From NCBI RefSeq assembly GCF_035582795.1, contig NC_134365.1, positions 133,699,077 through 133,763,076 on the forward strand: 64,000 nucleotides of DNA. Direction: 5' to 3'. The stretch is from Mycteria americana (lineage: Eukaryota; Chordata; Aves; Ciconiiformes; Ciconiidae). The notes beneath the pieces are model-generated. The model was given only the letters and a program-made list of their open reading frames with translations. It was not told where the DNA came from and ran no database searches. The translations under genes were made by a program, and so were the position numbers. Below, piece after piece: positions 39,201 to 52,300 of the stretch (positions within the stretch are counted from its first letter, which is position 1; each line of letters begins with the position of its first letter).

Positions 39201-42200
39201 CTGCCTGAGATCAAAATGCAGATTTTTTCCCCCTTGTTAAAAAAAAAAAAATTAAGTTAAAAGTTACAGAAAGAAAAAAAATTTGAAAAAAGATCTTACA
39301 TTTAAACAGCAGGGTGGTCCCTGTGTTGAGCAGGGGTCCCTGGCATCCTCTGGAGAGCTGAAAAGTTATTTGGCTGCATTAAAATCTTTGGAATATCTTG
39401 GTTTACAAATATTCAGTAGACTTCTTAATACTTAGCTGTTAAAGGTAGGGTTTCAAAGGCAATTTTTTTCTTAGTGCTTCCTTATTAAGTGCTGTGCAAG
39501 CTTGAAGGAATTTTTAATTGGGTAGGGAGGTTAATTATTTATTCTGCAATTTCAAATAACATCCTCTTGGTTTAAACTCTCATTGTTTTAGGGGGGGGAA
39601 AGGTAAACAAACAAAAAAATCCAAGGTTTACCCTATAATTCTGTAAGATCACATTTCATTTGCCTTATTTGTCCATGAATCAAAGATACTGCCTCCAGAG
39701 TTGTTGGTAAGTACATGTAATTAAAGGTGAAAGGACTAGTAAATATTCAACCCAGTATGCTGCTGGAAGTCAGCACTCATAGCTCTTGAAAAAGAAAGGC
39801 TAGAGAAGATTCAAAGAGTTAAAAGGTATTTCTATTTTTTTGGCTAAAAAAAGTGGTAGATGGCCCCGAGGGCCATCTGCTTCAGTGACTACATAAGCAT
39901 TGTATTTTGAAATAGGACTGTGGCAGCCCCTCCCTGTTTCTCTAATAAATAGTTTAACAAGACAGCAGGGCATTACAAAACAAACCATTACATTGAGGGA
40001 CAAACCCTCTTTTCAGTGAGACTTTAATAGGAACAAAATTTGCTGCTAGAGTAGCAGTAAAGACAACACTGATTTTTAGGGTTGTATTTGTCAATTGAAA
40101 GCTGTGTTACTTGCTCTCTTTCCAGCAAAACTCTTCCGTAGCTACATTAACTGTGCTCTGGGTGAGCCGCAAGGCTACTTTGAAACCCTCAGGTCAAAGA
40201 TCCTACGTAAAACTGAAAATTGAGTTCCTCCGGCACAGATCTGAGCAATCTCTTTTCTAATCTCTACATAAAAATACATGTTACTACTCAAAACTGTCAT
40301 ACAGGATTGGACCAACAGGACCCAAATTAAGAATGGAGCAAAAGTAAGAAGCAAAGCGCAAATTAAATCTAAACTCCTAAAAGTAAAGGGTTCTCTGAAG
40401 AAGCTCCTCAATTCTCCCGGTCCTCACCTGACCTGAGATGTGGACTTTGCGGTCTACTTAAATTGATAGGACTTTGTGATCTGCTTCATACGTGCAGCAG
40501 CTTTTCAACAGTCTGTAAGCTGCCGGGTTGCACTGGTAAGTACCAGAAGTCCACTTTTCTGTGACATTACGTGTCAAAAGAGACACCTTCCCATAAAACT
40601 CAAAATCCTTTCGAAGACAAATGTGAAGTTTGAACTGCAAAAATAAATTCCTAGCATGAACTCACAAACTGGTAGAACAGCAACAGCGTGAAGTAGCAAG
40701 TAACGTAAAGGAAGAACTAGGCCTTCAGGAAAATGGAAGTCATTTAAGATAACAGTTTCCAAAACACTTAAAGCACAAGCTTACCTTTAAGTGCATAATG
40801 GTCCCACTGGTATTAACGGGACAATTTGTGTGCCTAAAGCATACACGTATATGGTTTGCAGGGTGTACTGCTGCTCGCTGGCTCAGCATGTTTAACACAC
40901 TCATTATCAGACAACTAGGCGAGAGGCAAGAAGCCAAAACCATATGGAGAATACGTGAATGCTTGTGATTGCTGTGGAAGGACTAATTACGCTCTCATAC
41001 CGGTTTTTTGGTGAAAAGTATGGCTCCATGTTAGATTTATAAAGGATTGAGTTGTATACAATTACTGCCAAAGGAATAAATGGGAGGCATTTAGAAAAAT
41101 ACTAAAGAAAGAAAAATACTTGTTGCTAAACTTTAGGTTATCAACAGCATTTTGACTGTAGCCGGGAAAAAGCACAAAAGAAAAAGCATTCTACTTCTGT
41201 ATGCCCAATGCTAGTCACCGAGGTAGAAAAAGCTTCTTGAATGAAAACTTGCAAAAGCTGAGACTGTTAATTCTGTATGTGTAGTAGTTAGGACTACATT
41301 GCAAACGAAATATTTTGAGATTCATAATAGATTATACAGTTGAATAGATGATTAAGCAGAAACAGGAAGAAAAATGAATCAGAGAACCTTAAGGTGCATT
41401 TGCAGGAGAAGATGCTTTTCAGGTCTTCATCGTAAACTAAATACACTGAAATACCTAAACATAGAATTGTGTAATGTTTGGCAGGGGAAGAGGCTTTCTA
41501 AATAACATAATGAATCCTGTCTAATATGTTAGATTCCTTTAGAAACATCCACAAAGAGGCAATAAAGGAGAGGTGGTGCCCCAATTCATTTGAATCCTTC
41601 GGATTGTGGAACATGAGACTTAATTTGTGAATCTTAATTTTTTTTTGCAAATATTAGATTGCAAAAATTAATTATTTTTTATTGAAATATTACAAAAAAG
41701 TATGCTAGGCTTTAGAAAACAACTGCTTGAACTGAAAAGTTGGTGTTTTATAAATGCACACCCTGCAATTTCTTAATGAAGCCTTCCTCAACCCAAGTAA
41801 ATATCATATATATTAACATTATTTCAACTAAAATATTTTAACAATTTTAATCCATGCTTGAGTATGGTGTTCTAGTTCCTTGTATTTTATAAAAGACATT
41901 GAAGAGTATGCATTTATTTAAATGTTTGAGGTAATTCCTTTGACAAAGTGAATATTCCTTGGCACCAAAATTCTCTTGCCTATTCCTTCTTCCTTGCACA
42001 CTGCCCATGTTAGGAGATTTTGTTTGTTTGGGTTTTAATCCTTTCAAGGTAAGAAAGGAGGAGAACTTATTTACATACTTGTATCACTTACATACAGATT
42101 TTGACTGTCACAGCTGAAATATTATTCAGTGCATACCAAAAACTCTCTAACAATGTTTATTCTACCTGGGTTTAGTCTGGAAAGATGCAAAACAAGCACT

Positions 42201-42521
42201 TTTACTATGCCAGTTAAGATGGACTGGAGACATATAGGAAATTAGGTGTGCACGCATAGACACAGCTTTACAGAAACAAGAGCAGCAACACGAAGCCAGA
42301 GCACATTGGTAATTTTAGCATCATGGTAAGAGAACATCAGCTATTAAGCCAGCTGTGCCAAAGTAACGATGGCAATGGAAGAACTGAGGAATGACAACTG
42401 GTGTACATACAGTCTGGGGACTGCAGTAAAAAGGCCACTGAATATATCATGCATGCACAAGCGCCATCGTATGGTCAGGAGGTGACAGGGTCTGGAAATC
42501 AGCAGTTTGTGCAAGGTATTA

Positions 42522-42543
42522 TTATTTTTATTATTATTATTAA
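42522..42543 (+). repeat. ATT-type microsatellite
   Basis: A short imperfect (ATT)n array, TATTATTATT with one T insertion, lies in the intergenic region. Confidence 0.8.
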
Positions 42544-43040
42544 GGGAGGGCAGCTGTTTGAAACTTCATAAATGTTTAGCCCTGACCTTGCAGCAAGGAG
42601 TGACCCAGAAGGGCAGGGGCGTGCATAGCCAGGCGTTACGCTGGCAGAAGCACTGATGGGAAACCAGCATGCAAACAGGACGGGGGCAGAAGTTTACATC
42701 TTTCATGTAGGCAATAGTGAGGCCATCGCCAAGATGACTCAGCATGGAAAAACAGTAGAAACTCCCTTTCCAGCAGTGAGCTAGAAGGAACTTTTGAAAG
42801 AGCTACAAAAATAATGCAACAAAAGCATAATTTTAAAATGCTTTTGGATTGTGTATATACTAGAACAAAATCAGCAAAGATGTTAATTGAAAATTCATGC
42901 TTCACCCCTTCAGAACAAAATGTGAGGTTTGGCTGGAAATGGCATTTCCTAAGTACATACTGAGGTCTCAGAAATAATTACTGACAGAGCGCCTTAACTT
43001 TGCACCATTGCGCAAGATAGCTACTTATTTGTATTAAAGA

Positions 43041-43063
43041 AGCATGATGTATTACATCATGCT
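43041..43063. repeat. Short inverted repeat, 11-bp arms with a 1-nt centre
   Basis: AGCATGATGTA, T, then TACATCATGCT. Beyond a small mismatch the flanks AAGA and TCTT extend the symmetry. The loop is too small for a microRNA precursor. Confidence 0.85.
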
Positions 43064-46000
43064 GCCTTCTTAAATAACCTTGAAGTAGCGCAGCCTGGCA
43101 CAGCAGCGTCTTCAGTCAGCATTGTATCCTTTAACAATGCTTTAGTTCAACTTGAGCCCATACAAAATAGTGTACGATAGGTCAAACCTCCTTCCCCGTT
43201 ACACTGTTCAAAACCACTCAGTGCCTCACCAGGAAAACAGAAGCTAACGTAACGACTGGTAAACTAGCAGACCGGCTAATCACCCTCATTTTTTCCCCCA
43301 CTGCATTTTATTTTGGCTAGTTGAAGAGAGTTCCCCGTAAGACACCGGGAGAGCACGCTTCTCTGAAGAATGAACTACAAAACGATCCTCTCACCCGAAT
43401 AGCTACCAGCTCCACCATTAGGTATATTTAACTCCTACAACAACAAACTTTATACATCGGTATATAACCACACGACTCCAGGGATTACGTAGAGCTTGAA
43501 CTTTTACTTTTAGGAACTAGTCCTGCATGTTAGAGCCAAGGTGGTTAAAGCAGCAATGTCTTTTTCTCTTGATAGGTACGATTACAAATCAACTTTTCCT
43601 AAAATCTCTTCTTTTTAAGGTATACAATGCAACAAAACAAAACATCATCCTACTTTTTTGTTGAATTTAAGCCTACCCATCCTTTTAAGACTTTATATCT
43701 TTCTCAGTGCTTTGTAGCTGTTTCTTCAAAGAATGAACCTCAATAAGCATCATGCACAAATACAAGCTCTTAGCTTTACCTCTTTTCTGCATCACATAAT
43801 TACTCTATTTAGCTTCTGTACAGCCATTCACTGACCTTTTTCTAGTGAGGTAACGTTACTTATATGCAATAGCATAAGTAACATAAGTATGTAGGTACTA
43901 ATGCCTTTGTACTAATGAGAAAATTTCAGTATGAAATTAAGCTAGTGACTCTTTCTCCCCACATTTTTGTGAAACCGGTGCTCTGAAAGCCAACCTAAGC
44001 TGTTAGCAGCAGCACCACCACAACTCTGGGAAATGCTCTCTTCGTGTAACCCTCCTTGTTATATGACCAACCAAAATGCAGATACTCCACAGATACTCTC
44101 AGGCGTGCCTCCTTTCTTTAATCAGCTCACCAGAATAATTCCTAAAAATAATTAAGCAGTGGAAACCACCAGAATTTGGGGGAAGGAAAAACAGAGATGT
44201 TTTGCATTTATTTTGTCCATCATTCACTTGCATTTTCACTACTTGGAATTGCAATATTCTGGCTTGAACTGTGTTATCAATGTGACTTAACAGATCTATA
44301 GAACTGATATATGCACACAGGCTGGGATGTAGTATTAGTTTAATGGAGATGGATTGCAAAGTCATACATGTAAAACCTTAAGTTACATTAGGTATCTGAG
44401 GAAACAAAGGTTATTGTTTACCTGGGGAAGGCAAAATAGAATTTCCTATATTCCCTGTCACCTGAAACCTTATGACAGAAACTTCATTTTAAATCCAAGC
44501 CGGCAACAGAAAAGACTGACTTTCATCTGCTTCTCTCCTTTCATTTCTAAAAAAAAAAAAAAATTTCTTTCAAACCCATTCCCTCATCCGATTCACTGCA
44601 CATCTGTACAAGCACTGGAGCTGATACAACAGGTATGTGGAACAAGCATCCAGGAGCAGGACAGGTCCAAGCTTTAACAGCAACCCAGACTTCCATTCCT
44701 TTAAAGCAGCTGTATGACCACAGTTGTTGTTAATCTGACATTTCCCTATTTTAGCAGGTTCATGTTTCTACAGAAGTTACTAAGGTGACTGACCTTCATT
44801 GTCAAGATTCCAGTAAATGCATTTTTCCTACATTTTTCTTTATGACAAATTTAAGGTAGTGAGTGATTCTCTTGCCTGTTATGCGGCAAGATCTGAGTGG
44901 AAAAGAACTTGGAACATGGCACTGGGAAGACACTTCTACGTCTTTTGTCACTAACTAGATGCTAGTCTGCAAGATAGTGAGACCTTCTGCACAAACAGGG
45001 ATGGGCAGTAACGGGATGCCTTTTACCTTTCATTTTCACAGACAGAACTGGTGGGAGAAAAGGAAGGGAGAAAAGAAAGAGGAATAAACTAAACAAGCTC
45101 TCCTGTCGGCATTTATTCCACTTTGGAGTAAGTTGAGTTTCCACCTGGAGTTAATTAGAATCACAGTTCTGAACACTGGTCCTCCAAATCCCTGTAGCGT
45201 CCCGACAGTTGCTGCAAGTCCCGTGCCGTGAAGAGCGTATACACAGAGAACTAAAATCCACCTGCCGTACCCTGAATGATGAGGACTTCAGCATCCTACG
45301 CGGATGTGGAAGAGACATGCAGGTCCTTGCTGCGAAGGAGAGATGTGACCCCTGCTGTCTGGAATACGGTGCTTTGGCTCTCTTAAAAAATGTTTTGCTC
45401 CATTAATAAGGTTTTCACACTCATCGAGATGGGAAGCAGAAACATTTAAAAAAACCCCGGAGGACTATCTTCAGTGGAAAAACCGCTTTTAGACAGTCTC
45501 TAGCCCCAAAGACTCGGATGTACAGCATAGCGCTGGAGAGCTACTCCAGCTCAGGGGTTGCACGCAGACCTTGGAGAGCACCCACTCATTCCTCCCGTGG
45601 TTTCTATTCAGTTTTAAACTTGACTTCAGTTCCATCAGAAACAACAGAAAACTAGCCTCCACTTTTATTAAGAATAACTTAATTTCCATGCATAAAATCA
45701 AGTGAAGCAGCAGTCACCGCTTTGGCATTTACAAAAAGCTGAAGTGAAGAACTACTTGAAATTTTGTCCACCTTTGCTTCCCTAAAATCTGGTTTCTTAT
45801 ACTTAAACTAGGTAACCAACCTGAATTTTAACCGAGTGGTTTGCAGGCCAGTACAGGGTTTGCGATACAGATAAACATAATGGAGAACTCCGTTTCTTAA
45901 GTAGCTTGTTTAATTTGAGCTAACCAGCAAAAAGTGTTACCAAACCTTGGTATAACAGACAGCCAGTGTCTCTTATTAGTTTTAATACAGAACCAGTCAC

Positions 46001-48889
46001 AGGTTGATAAAAACAAAACAAAACAGGTAGTAGTTCAGTTAACTTACACTGGTCTGGTAGGTTTCTTAGATACCAGAAGTCTTTTGCAAAATATTTATTG
46101 AGGTGATATACTTTCCTCCCCGTAGCAAAGAGGTACCACTCTTCTAGCACCCTCCTAAAACCAATTACCAAGTTCTGACTGATTATTGGAAGAGATTCAG
46201 TTACTCAAGTGTAGGCACTGGTGCCACCTCAGATGCCCTACTATATCCAGCTACTGCTCCAGGATGTGGCAAGTGCAATGACTGCCGGTTCCACACTTGT
46301 GCCCTGGCTAGCCAACCCATTTGAAATGCAACTGCACACCTATGTCCAGGTAGCTAAATCTGACCTATGAAGGGTAAAAAGAAAAAATCATCACATCATC
46401 TTTGAAACAAATCCTTGGTAAAGTGAGAGAGCTCACAAGTCATCTGTTACTATTTTCATCCTGGCCAAGAAAATCTAAGTAGTTTTTAACTTCCTTAACT
46501 TTACATGGTATCTCTTTCTCTCCGGTCATTCATCTAAATCTCGGCATCACAACTCGGTGAATGCAGAGTGGGTGGATACAGACACATCAGCACATCATAT
46601 ATTTACACTTACACTGTCCATACTTGGCTCTCTGATGCTGCAGTCATGTGCTTCATGTGCTCATCAAAGTCTTAAAATGTCCCCATTATTCTTTCCTCAT
46701 GCCAGCAGAGTCAAAGCTTTCCAATTAGAGGAAATGTAACATTTTGGTGGCAAAAAAGAACTTTGCTCTTTATACCGTCCCCCCACCGCCACAATGTGAT
46801 AGTGTATCTATCACACTATGTCATATGTAAATCATAGCTGACACCTCAGACTACCTATACATGCTCCTAACCTCCCTTCTTCTCTCGAGAAGGATCAGGA
46901 ACAGACTTTGGGCCAGACACACTATTCTGCAACAACCACCCCACTCTTAGGCAACTCTTTTCTGCACGACACAGCATACATGCACAAATAATGAACCTAC
47001 GTCTACCATTAGGAGTAGAGAACAGTTCAGAATTTAAGAAACTGCCTTAGGAGAGGGCTGCAGCTGCTAAAAAAGCCTAGCCCAGCCTGGAAGAGCCACT
47101 GTGAAAGCAGGCTGATGCAATGGGCCAGAAGCAAAATTCACTACCCTGGCATTTCATTGCCTCTATTGTCTTTCTAGTTCCCACCAGTTCCTGTGCACAC
47201 CATCAGACAAACAAAGTATTACTTAGTATTTCAGAGGGAACAAGAAAGTATTTCTTAATGTTACTGATAACATATACCTACCTAATAAATCTGCTATCGA
47301 CTACAGCAGTAGCAAATCATGTTTTAGACCTAAATTAAGTAAAGACCTACAGCTATTTAGCTGGAAGGATGTAAGGCTGGCTACTGATCCTAGCACTAGG
47401 ATGATACTAGTACTTTGCATTTATTACCTACCCAAGTAAGTGTTTTGGAAAGATGATGGCACTTTTATTTTTTAAATTGCAGATCAAGAGATTAAGGCCC
47501 AATCTCCAAAATATCTAGATGCCTAAAAATGCCTACAGGTGCTTAACCAATTTGTCAGAAACATTTCAGCATTTCTGTATCATTAGACCCATACATGCAG
47601 TGCATTTAGAAAGAACTCTTTGGACTAGCTTTCACCCTGGTGGTGGTGTCATCCTAGCACTCTGCGGTAGCTTACTTTCTCTTTTGTGCTCACCCTCATG
47701 CTCCCAAACTAGGTAAGACATAAGTTTATCCAAGTTCCTAGAATTCAGAGTTACAGAAATGAGCTTCCAAAGCATGGAAAACACAGTCTTTGAAACAGAC
47801 ACATTTAAGATTGTATACTGGTCAAGTACTAGGAGAGTCAGGAAGAACTATAGCTGACTCTCTCTTTTAAAAAGGAGAAGCACTATACAAAATTAAATGT
47901 ATTTAGTCTCAACACCATGCGAGGTAGAAGTACTTTACAAATGCAGAAACAGAGTACAAGAATGTAGATGGAATAAGGCAGCAAACACAAAATACAATGC
48001 AAAAATCAGTAACAAAACTCAAGTTGCTTCATCGAAGTCCATTTTGATGAGTGAAACAGTATTTACCTTTAGAGTGCCCTTGAAGATATTAAATACAACT
48101 GAAACCAGGCTTTGAAAATGAACACAGTACTTTGTATACAAATATGGAAAGTAGCTTGACTTGCTAAATAGTCTAGTGTATAAAATACCTAGAACTACGT
48201 ACACTAGTACAAATGAAGAAGTTAAACCTAAATGGATGAAAGTATTAGCACCCTACAGTAAGTTTATTACATTAGGTTTTCTCCTAAGGAGTGTGATTCA
48301 GGCTAGCTAAGCAAAAGTGGTTTTACACCTTTTTCCTCATCTCATTCTGAATGCTTGCCCCCTGCCCCCCATCATTCCCTTCTACAGCCTTTTCCAGGTA
48401 TTTTATAGTTCAAGATCATAGCTAAATTTGCTCATTATGACTTCGAAATAAGCAGTTTACCCCTACTGTATAAAGAGCTCTCAGGTCACCCACACAGAGT
48501 TCCAGGATGACAAACAGCTACATTTCAAATTAATCACATTATTTTCATAAATCCGTTCTAAAATAAGGTCGAAAACAGTACTGCCAGTTGAGATCCAGTT
48601 TACTTGTAGTTTTTCTTTGGGGGTTTAACCAAAACTCCTTGTAATATTGGAAGTGACAAGTTTAAGGCAGTCAACATTGCCATCCTAATTACAAAGTGTA
48701 ATACAGCTAGAATCCTAGTCAGAACCATACAAACTAAGGAAGAAAGTTTTTGTTGTAAACAGCTGTCTAAACAAAACAAGATGTGCAGAAAGGGTACTAG
48801 TCTTGAAGAAGAGTTTGGGGGTTTGCTTTTAATTCTTGTACTGGTTGAACAATCACTGCAGTCTTTCGTTATTCAGAAAAATTGTATGA

Positions 48890-49267
48890 ATTAATGAAAA
48901 TAAGCAGTATTTTATTTCAATACCAGATTTATGGTTTGTGTGTTACACTGGGGCTGGCTTGACTGACATTAAACAGATATATCTGAAACACAAAATAACA
49001 TAAATTAGACATGCCATGAGACATGTACAATTAATTTCTACTAAAATGTGGATAATTAAACCCACTTCTACGCCAATTCTTTTAGACTTTTAATGGTGAT
49101 AGTGACTAGTATTTTAGTAAGAGGGTAAAATTCAATAAAATGTACAAGGACAGCCATACGACTCAAAGATAATGTTTGCACAGCTTCCAATTCCACGGTG
49201 AAAGTATACCCCCTCCAAAATAGAAATAGGCACTTCATCTTTAAAATGAAGCACTTTCTTTTGTTCT
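48890..49267 (-). other. EIF2S3: EIF2S3 3' UTR, end inferred
   Basis: This AT-rich sequence follows the stop codon. A minus-strand ATTAAA lies at 49093-49088 and AATAAA at 48916-48911, the stronger candidate. The end is inferred from that signal. Confidence 0.5.
48911..48916 (-). terminator. EIF2S3: Candidate poly(A) signal of EIF2S3 (AATAAA)
   Basis: TTTATT on the plus strand reads AATAAA on the gene strand, about 350 nt past the stop codon. It is the first canonical hexamer downstream. Confidence 0.45.
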
Positions 49268-49331
49268 TCAGTCATCATCAACAGTTGGCTTGATTGTCAC
49301 TCCTCTTCTGATCTGACCCCAACCAATTAAA
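49268..49331 (-). CDS. EIF2S3: EIF2S3 exon 12, terminal coding part
   Basis: This 64-nt coding segment encodes [20 protein letters not shown] and TGA at 49270-49268. Acceptor TTTTTGCAG. Confidence 0.96.
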
Positions 49332-52300
49332 CTGCAAAAAGAAAAACAGTTTATATTACTTTTAATAGTAGTTAGAAATATCCAGGATAAATTAACATCC
49401 ATCTGTCATGCTTACGCCTTCAGTTCTCACATTTTGAATTTTCTCCACTTGTCTCCCATCCAAAATATCCTACAAGATCTAAGACTAGTTAGTGGAAACA
49501 CAGAATAAAAAAGGATGATGTATGTTTGTAATCAGCTAAGGATGTACCTTTGAACAGTAAACTAAAAATCTGACAATTTTGTCATTTATGTTGTACTGGT
49601 GAACTCTAAATCTATTCACAGCTTGATCTCTTTTCACCTGTGCCTGAAGTGCTGCATTACTTTCAAATAGAAATGAAAATGTGAACATTCAGACAAGATG
49701 ACAGTAAGATTATAAACAGGAGCTGTAACTCTCAATGAACATGTAACCTGTAAAGGTAACTCAACTCTCAGGTAAGTTCTACTATTTATATTCAGTAAAA
49801 TGAAGGCCCCTTTTATAGGCCACTGTTGCCTCAGAAAAACATGCTTTTAAAAAGAAATTAAGATTATGTCCATTTCCACAACCAGCAGGCAGTCCATGCT
49901 ATTAATACAACTGTCTTTAAAACATTTCCAGTTTCTGGCAAGGAGAAACACAGAAACCACATGTGCATCTCAATTTAGTTTGCTAAGCAGTAGACCCAGT
50001 CTCTGGACACCAGAAAAGGAACTAAAGTATATTTTAGCCCAGCACTTCCACTTTTTAGGACCATATCCATAGGTTATAACTAGTCCACCTTTGAATCCAC
50101 TATTCCTTGGAATCACTAGTGTATCCTGTTTGCTTGGCCATTTGCTGTTTAAGCTCTACGCCTCTATATATTTGCTTTCTATTTTATACCTCCTTTTCGT
50201 CTCTTGCTTTCTCACTTTCTTCCATCTTTTCAGTACTCCATTGCCTCAGGCTACAAGTTCCTTTTCACAGTACCAACCGTACATTATCTTTACTCCAATT
50301 GGATTTTATTATGCTGCTCTTCCCAGTTTGCCTCCTTTCCCTTTTCTCAACTTTCAGTTTCCTTATGTTGCCTCTTTGTCCTTTTAATACAGCATAGAAG
50401 GCAACTTTTTAATAACAGGATCTTTATAGCAGGCTGTCACTACTTGCCCACCCCACAATCCAGAGACAAGTGGGCTTTTTGGCAAAATTTGGTCATGTTT
50501 TTCAAGTGGGAAGTAATCCACAGAAGCAACAAAACTCACATTAAAATTTGCACAGGCTGTCAGTCTATAGCTCAAAAAAAAAAAGCATCATTTCCAGTAT
50601 AAATAGTTTCTCCTCTTCCTTCTGCTTTCCCTGACTTAATTTGGATCCTGTCTTTTTTTTCCCCCTCCTGTTCAAGACATTATCTTTTTTCCTTGGGTTT
50701 TTTTAGGGAATAATCTCTTCCATAATTTGTCAGCTAGCTCTGAGACAGCAAGCACTAAATTCCCATCTATGCTTTCTTGTTGATCTGAAAAAGAAACATG
50801 CATCCATGGATATTTAAAGCTTGGTTCTTTTTCATACAATAGAGACTTCTTGTAAAATTGGCTATGTTCCCTTATACTACAAGAGCTGTGCAGGGTCAAT
50901 GAATCTAAATACCCTTATGTTCTTATGATATTAATTTAGTCTTATGGAACACAACAGGTACAGCGTGCATAATCATCTAAAGAGAAGTATGGCACTAAGA
51001 TTAAAATGAATCATCAACCAATTCTGCTCATCATTTTCAGCCTCCAGATGCTTCTGCGCAGTCAGACATTTTATATTTGTAATCTGAATGGGTCAATCCA
51101 GTTGATACTTTTTTCTTTCCTCTCTGCTCATAGTACATAAAATACTCGAACCTTAGAATGTCCCTCCTCCATTCCCCTGCTATTACTTCAAGGTTGCACT
51201 AGAAATCACATGCAGCTCCACAGGTAGAACACCACTAACTTAGGTGTGTATAAAGACAGGCTTTGGCTTTGATAGGACAAGAGGAAATGGCCTCAAGTTG
51301 CGCCAGGGGAGGTTTAGACTGGATATTAGGAAATTTTTCTTCACCGAGAGGGTTATCAAGCATTGGAACAGGCTGCCCAGGGAAGTGGTTGAGTCGCCAT
51401 CCCTGGAGGTATTTAAAGGACGTTTAGATGAGGTACTTAGAGACATGGTGTAGTGGTGGTTTTTGGCAGTGTTAGGTTTATGGTTGGACTCGATGATCTT
51501 AAAGGTCTTTTCCAACCTATATGATTCTGTGATTCTGTGATTCTGTAACATTACTAGAATTTCCAAACTGCTCTGCCAAGATTGCCTACCGTTAGCTCAA
51601 TTTACAGCATGGCAGTTTTGGCAACAAACCATGAACCTCAGATGTTTCCTTGTCTGTTAACTAATAGGTATCTACCCAATTATAATGCTGCTTTAAAAAC
51701 AAAGAGGCTAGTAACAAAACGAAGCATCCCACAATAATGGTGTCAATGTGTTAGGAGAATCCAGAGGGATTTTTAAAACAGACATACACTTACCTATTCT
51801 AGAACAGAATCAGATCCATGTATTTTTTTGCTAACTGTGTAACAACCAGGTACTCTACCAATTTAGCACCAACTTACCGCCAGTGTTTCTCAACTCTTCG
51901 ACTCAGGGCAATTTTTTCTCCCACTTCTGTGCATACTGGGTTAGTTAGCACAATCTTCCCCAAATCAGCCTTTACTGCACTGACTCTCCCTCCAGTAGAC
52001 AAGGATCCTATGTTTACCATTAAAACTTCATTCTTTGATAATTTTTGCACCTGAAGACAGACATACAAAACTCTGAAACATAAGCTTTAGTATTTAAAAA
52101 AACATACCACAGACAGTATTGAGTATCTTCTGTTACCTATCTGCCACAAAAAAAAGATATAGCTGAGAAATGCAAAAACTATAAATATCCCCCCACACAA
52201 ACCATGCACGGCAGCATCAGTGGATGAAGTTTATATGTGAAGGGACAAATATGTAAATATGTTGCGCATGTAGTACTGCAGGTTCTTGGTATGATATACT

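Larger units (their letters stand above)
30400..48889. other. Intergenic region between EIF2S3 and ZFX
   Basis: About 18.5 kb with two CR1 relics in the first third, the 25-bp tandem duplication, a GC-richer unclassified block at about 36470-38230, the ATT microsatellite and a short inverted repeat. No open frame above 120 codons and no convincing exon chain was seen on either strand. Confidence 0.7.

Noticed and set aside
51244-51453. 69-codon plus-strand frame
   Set aside because: It is the C-terminal end of CR1 ORF2, reported as a mobile element and not a host gene.
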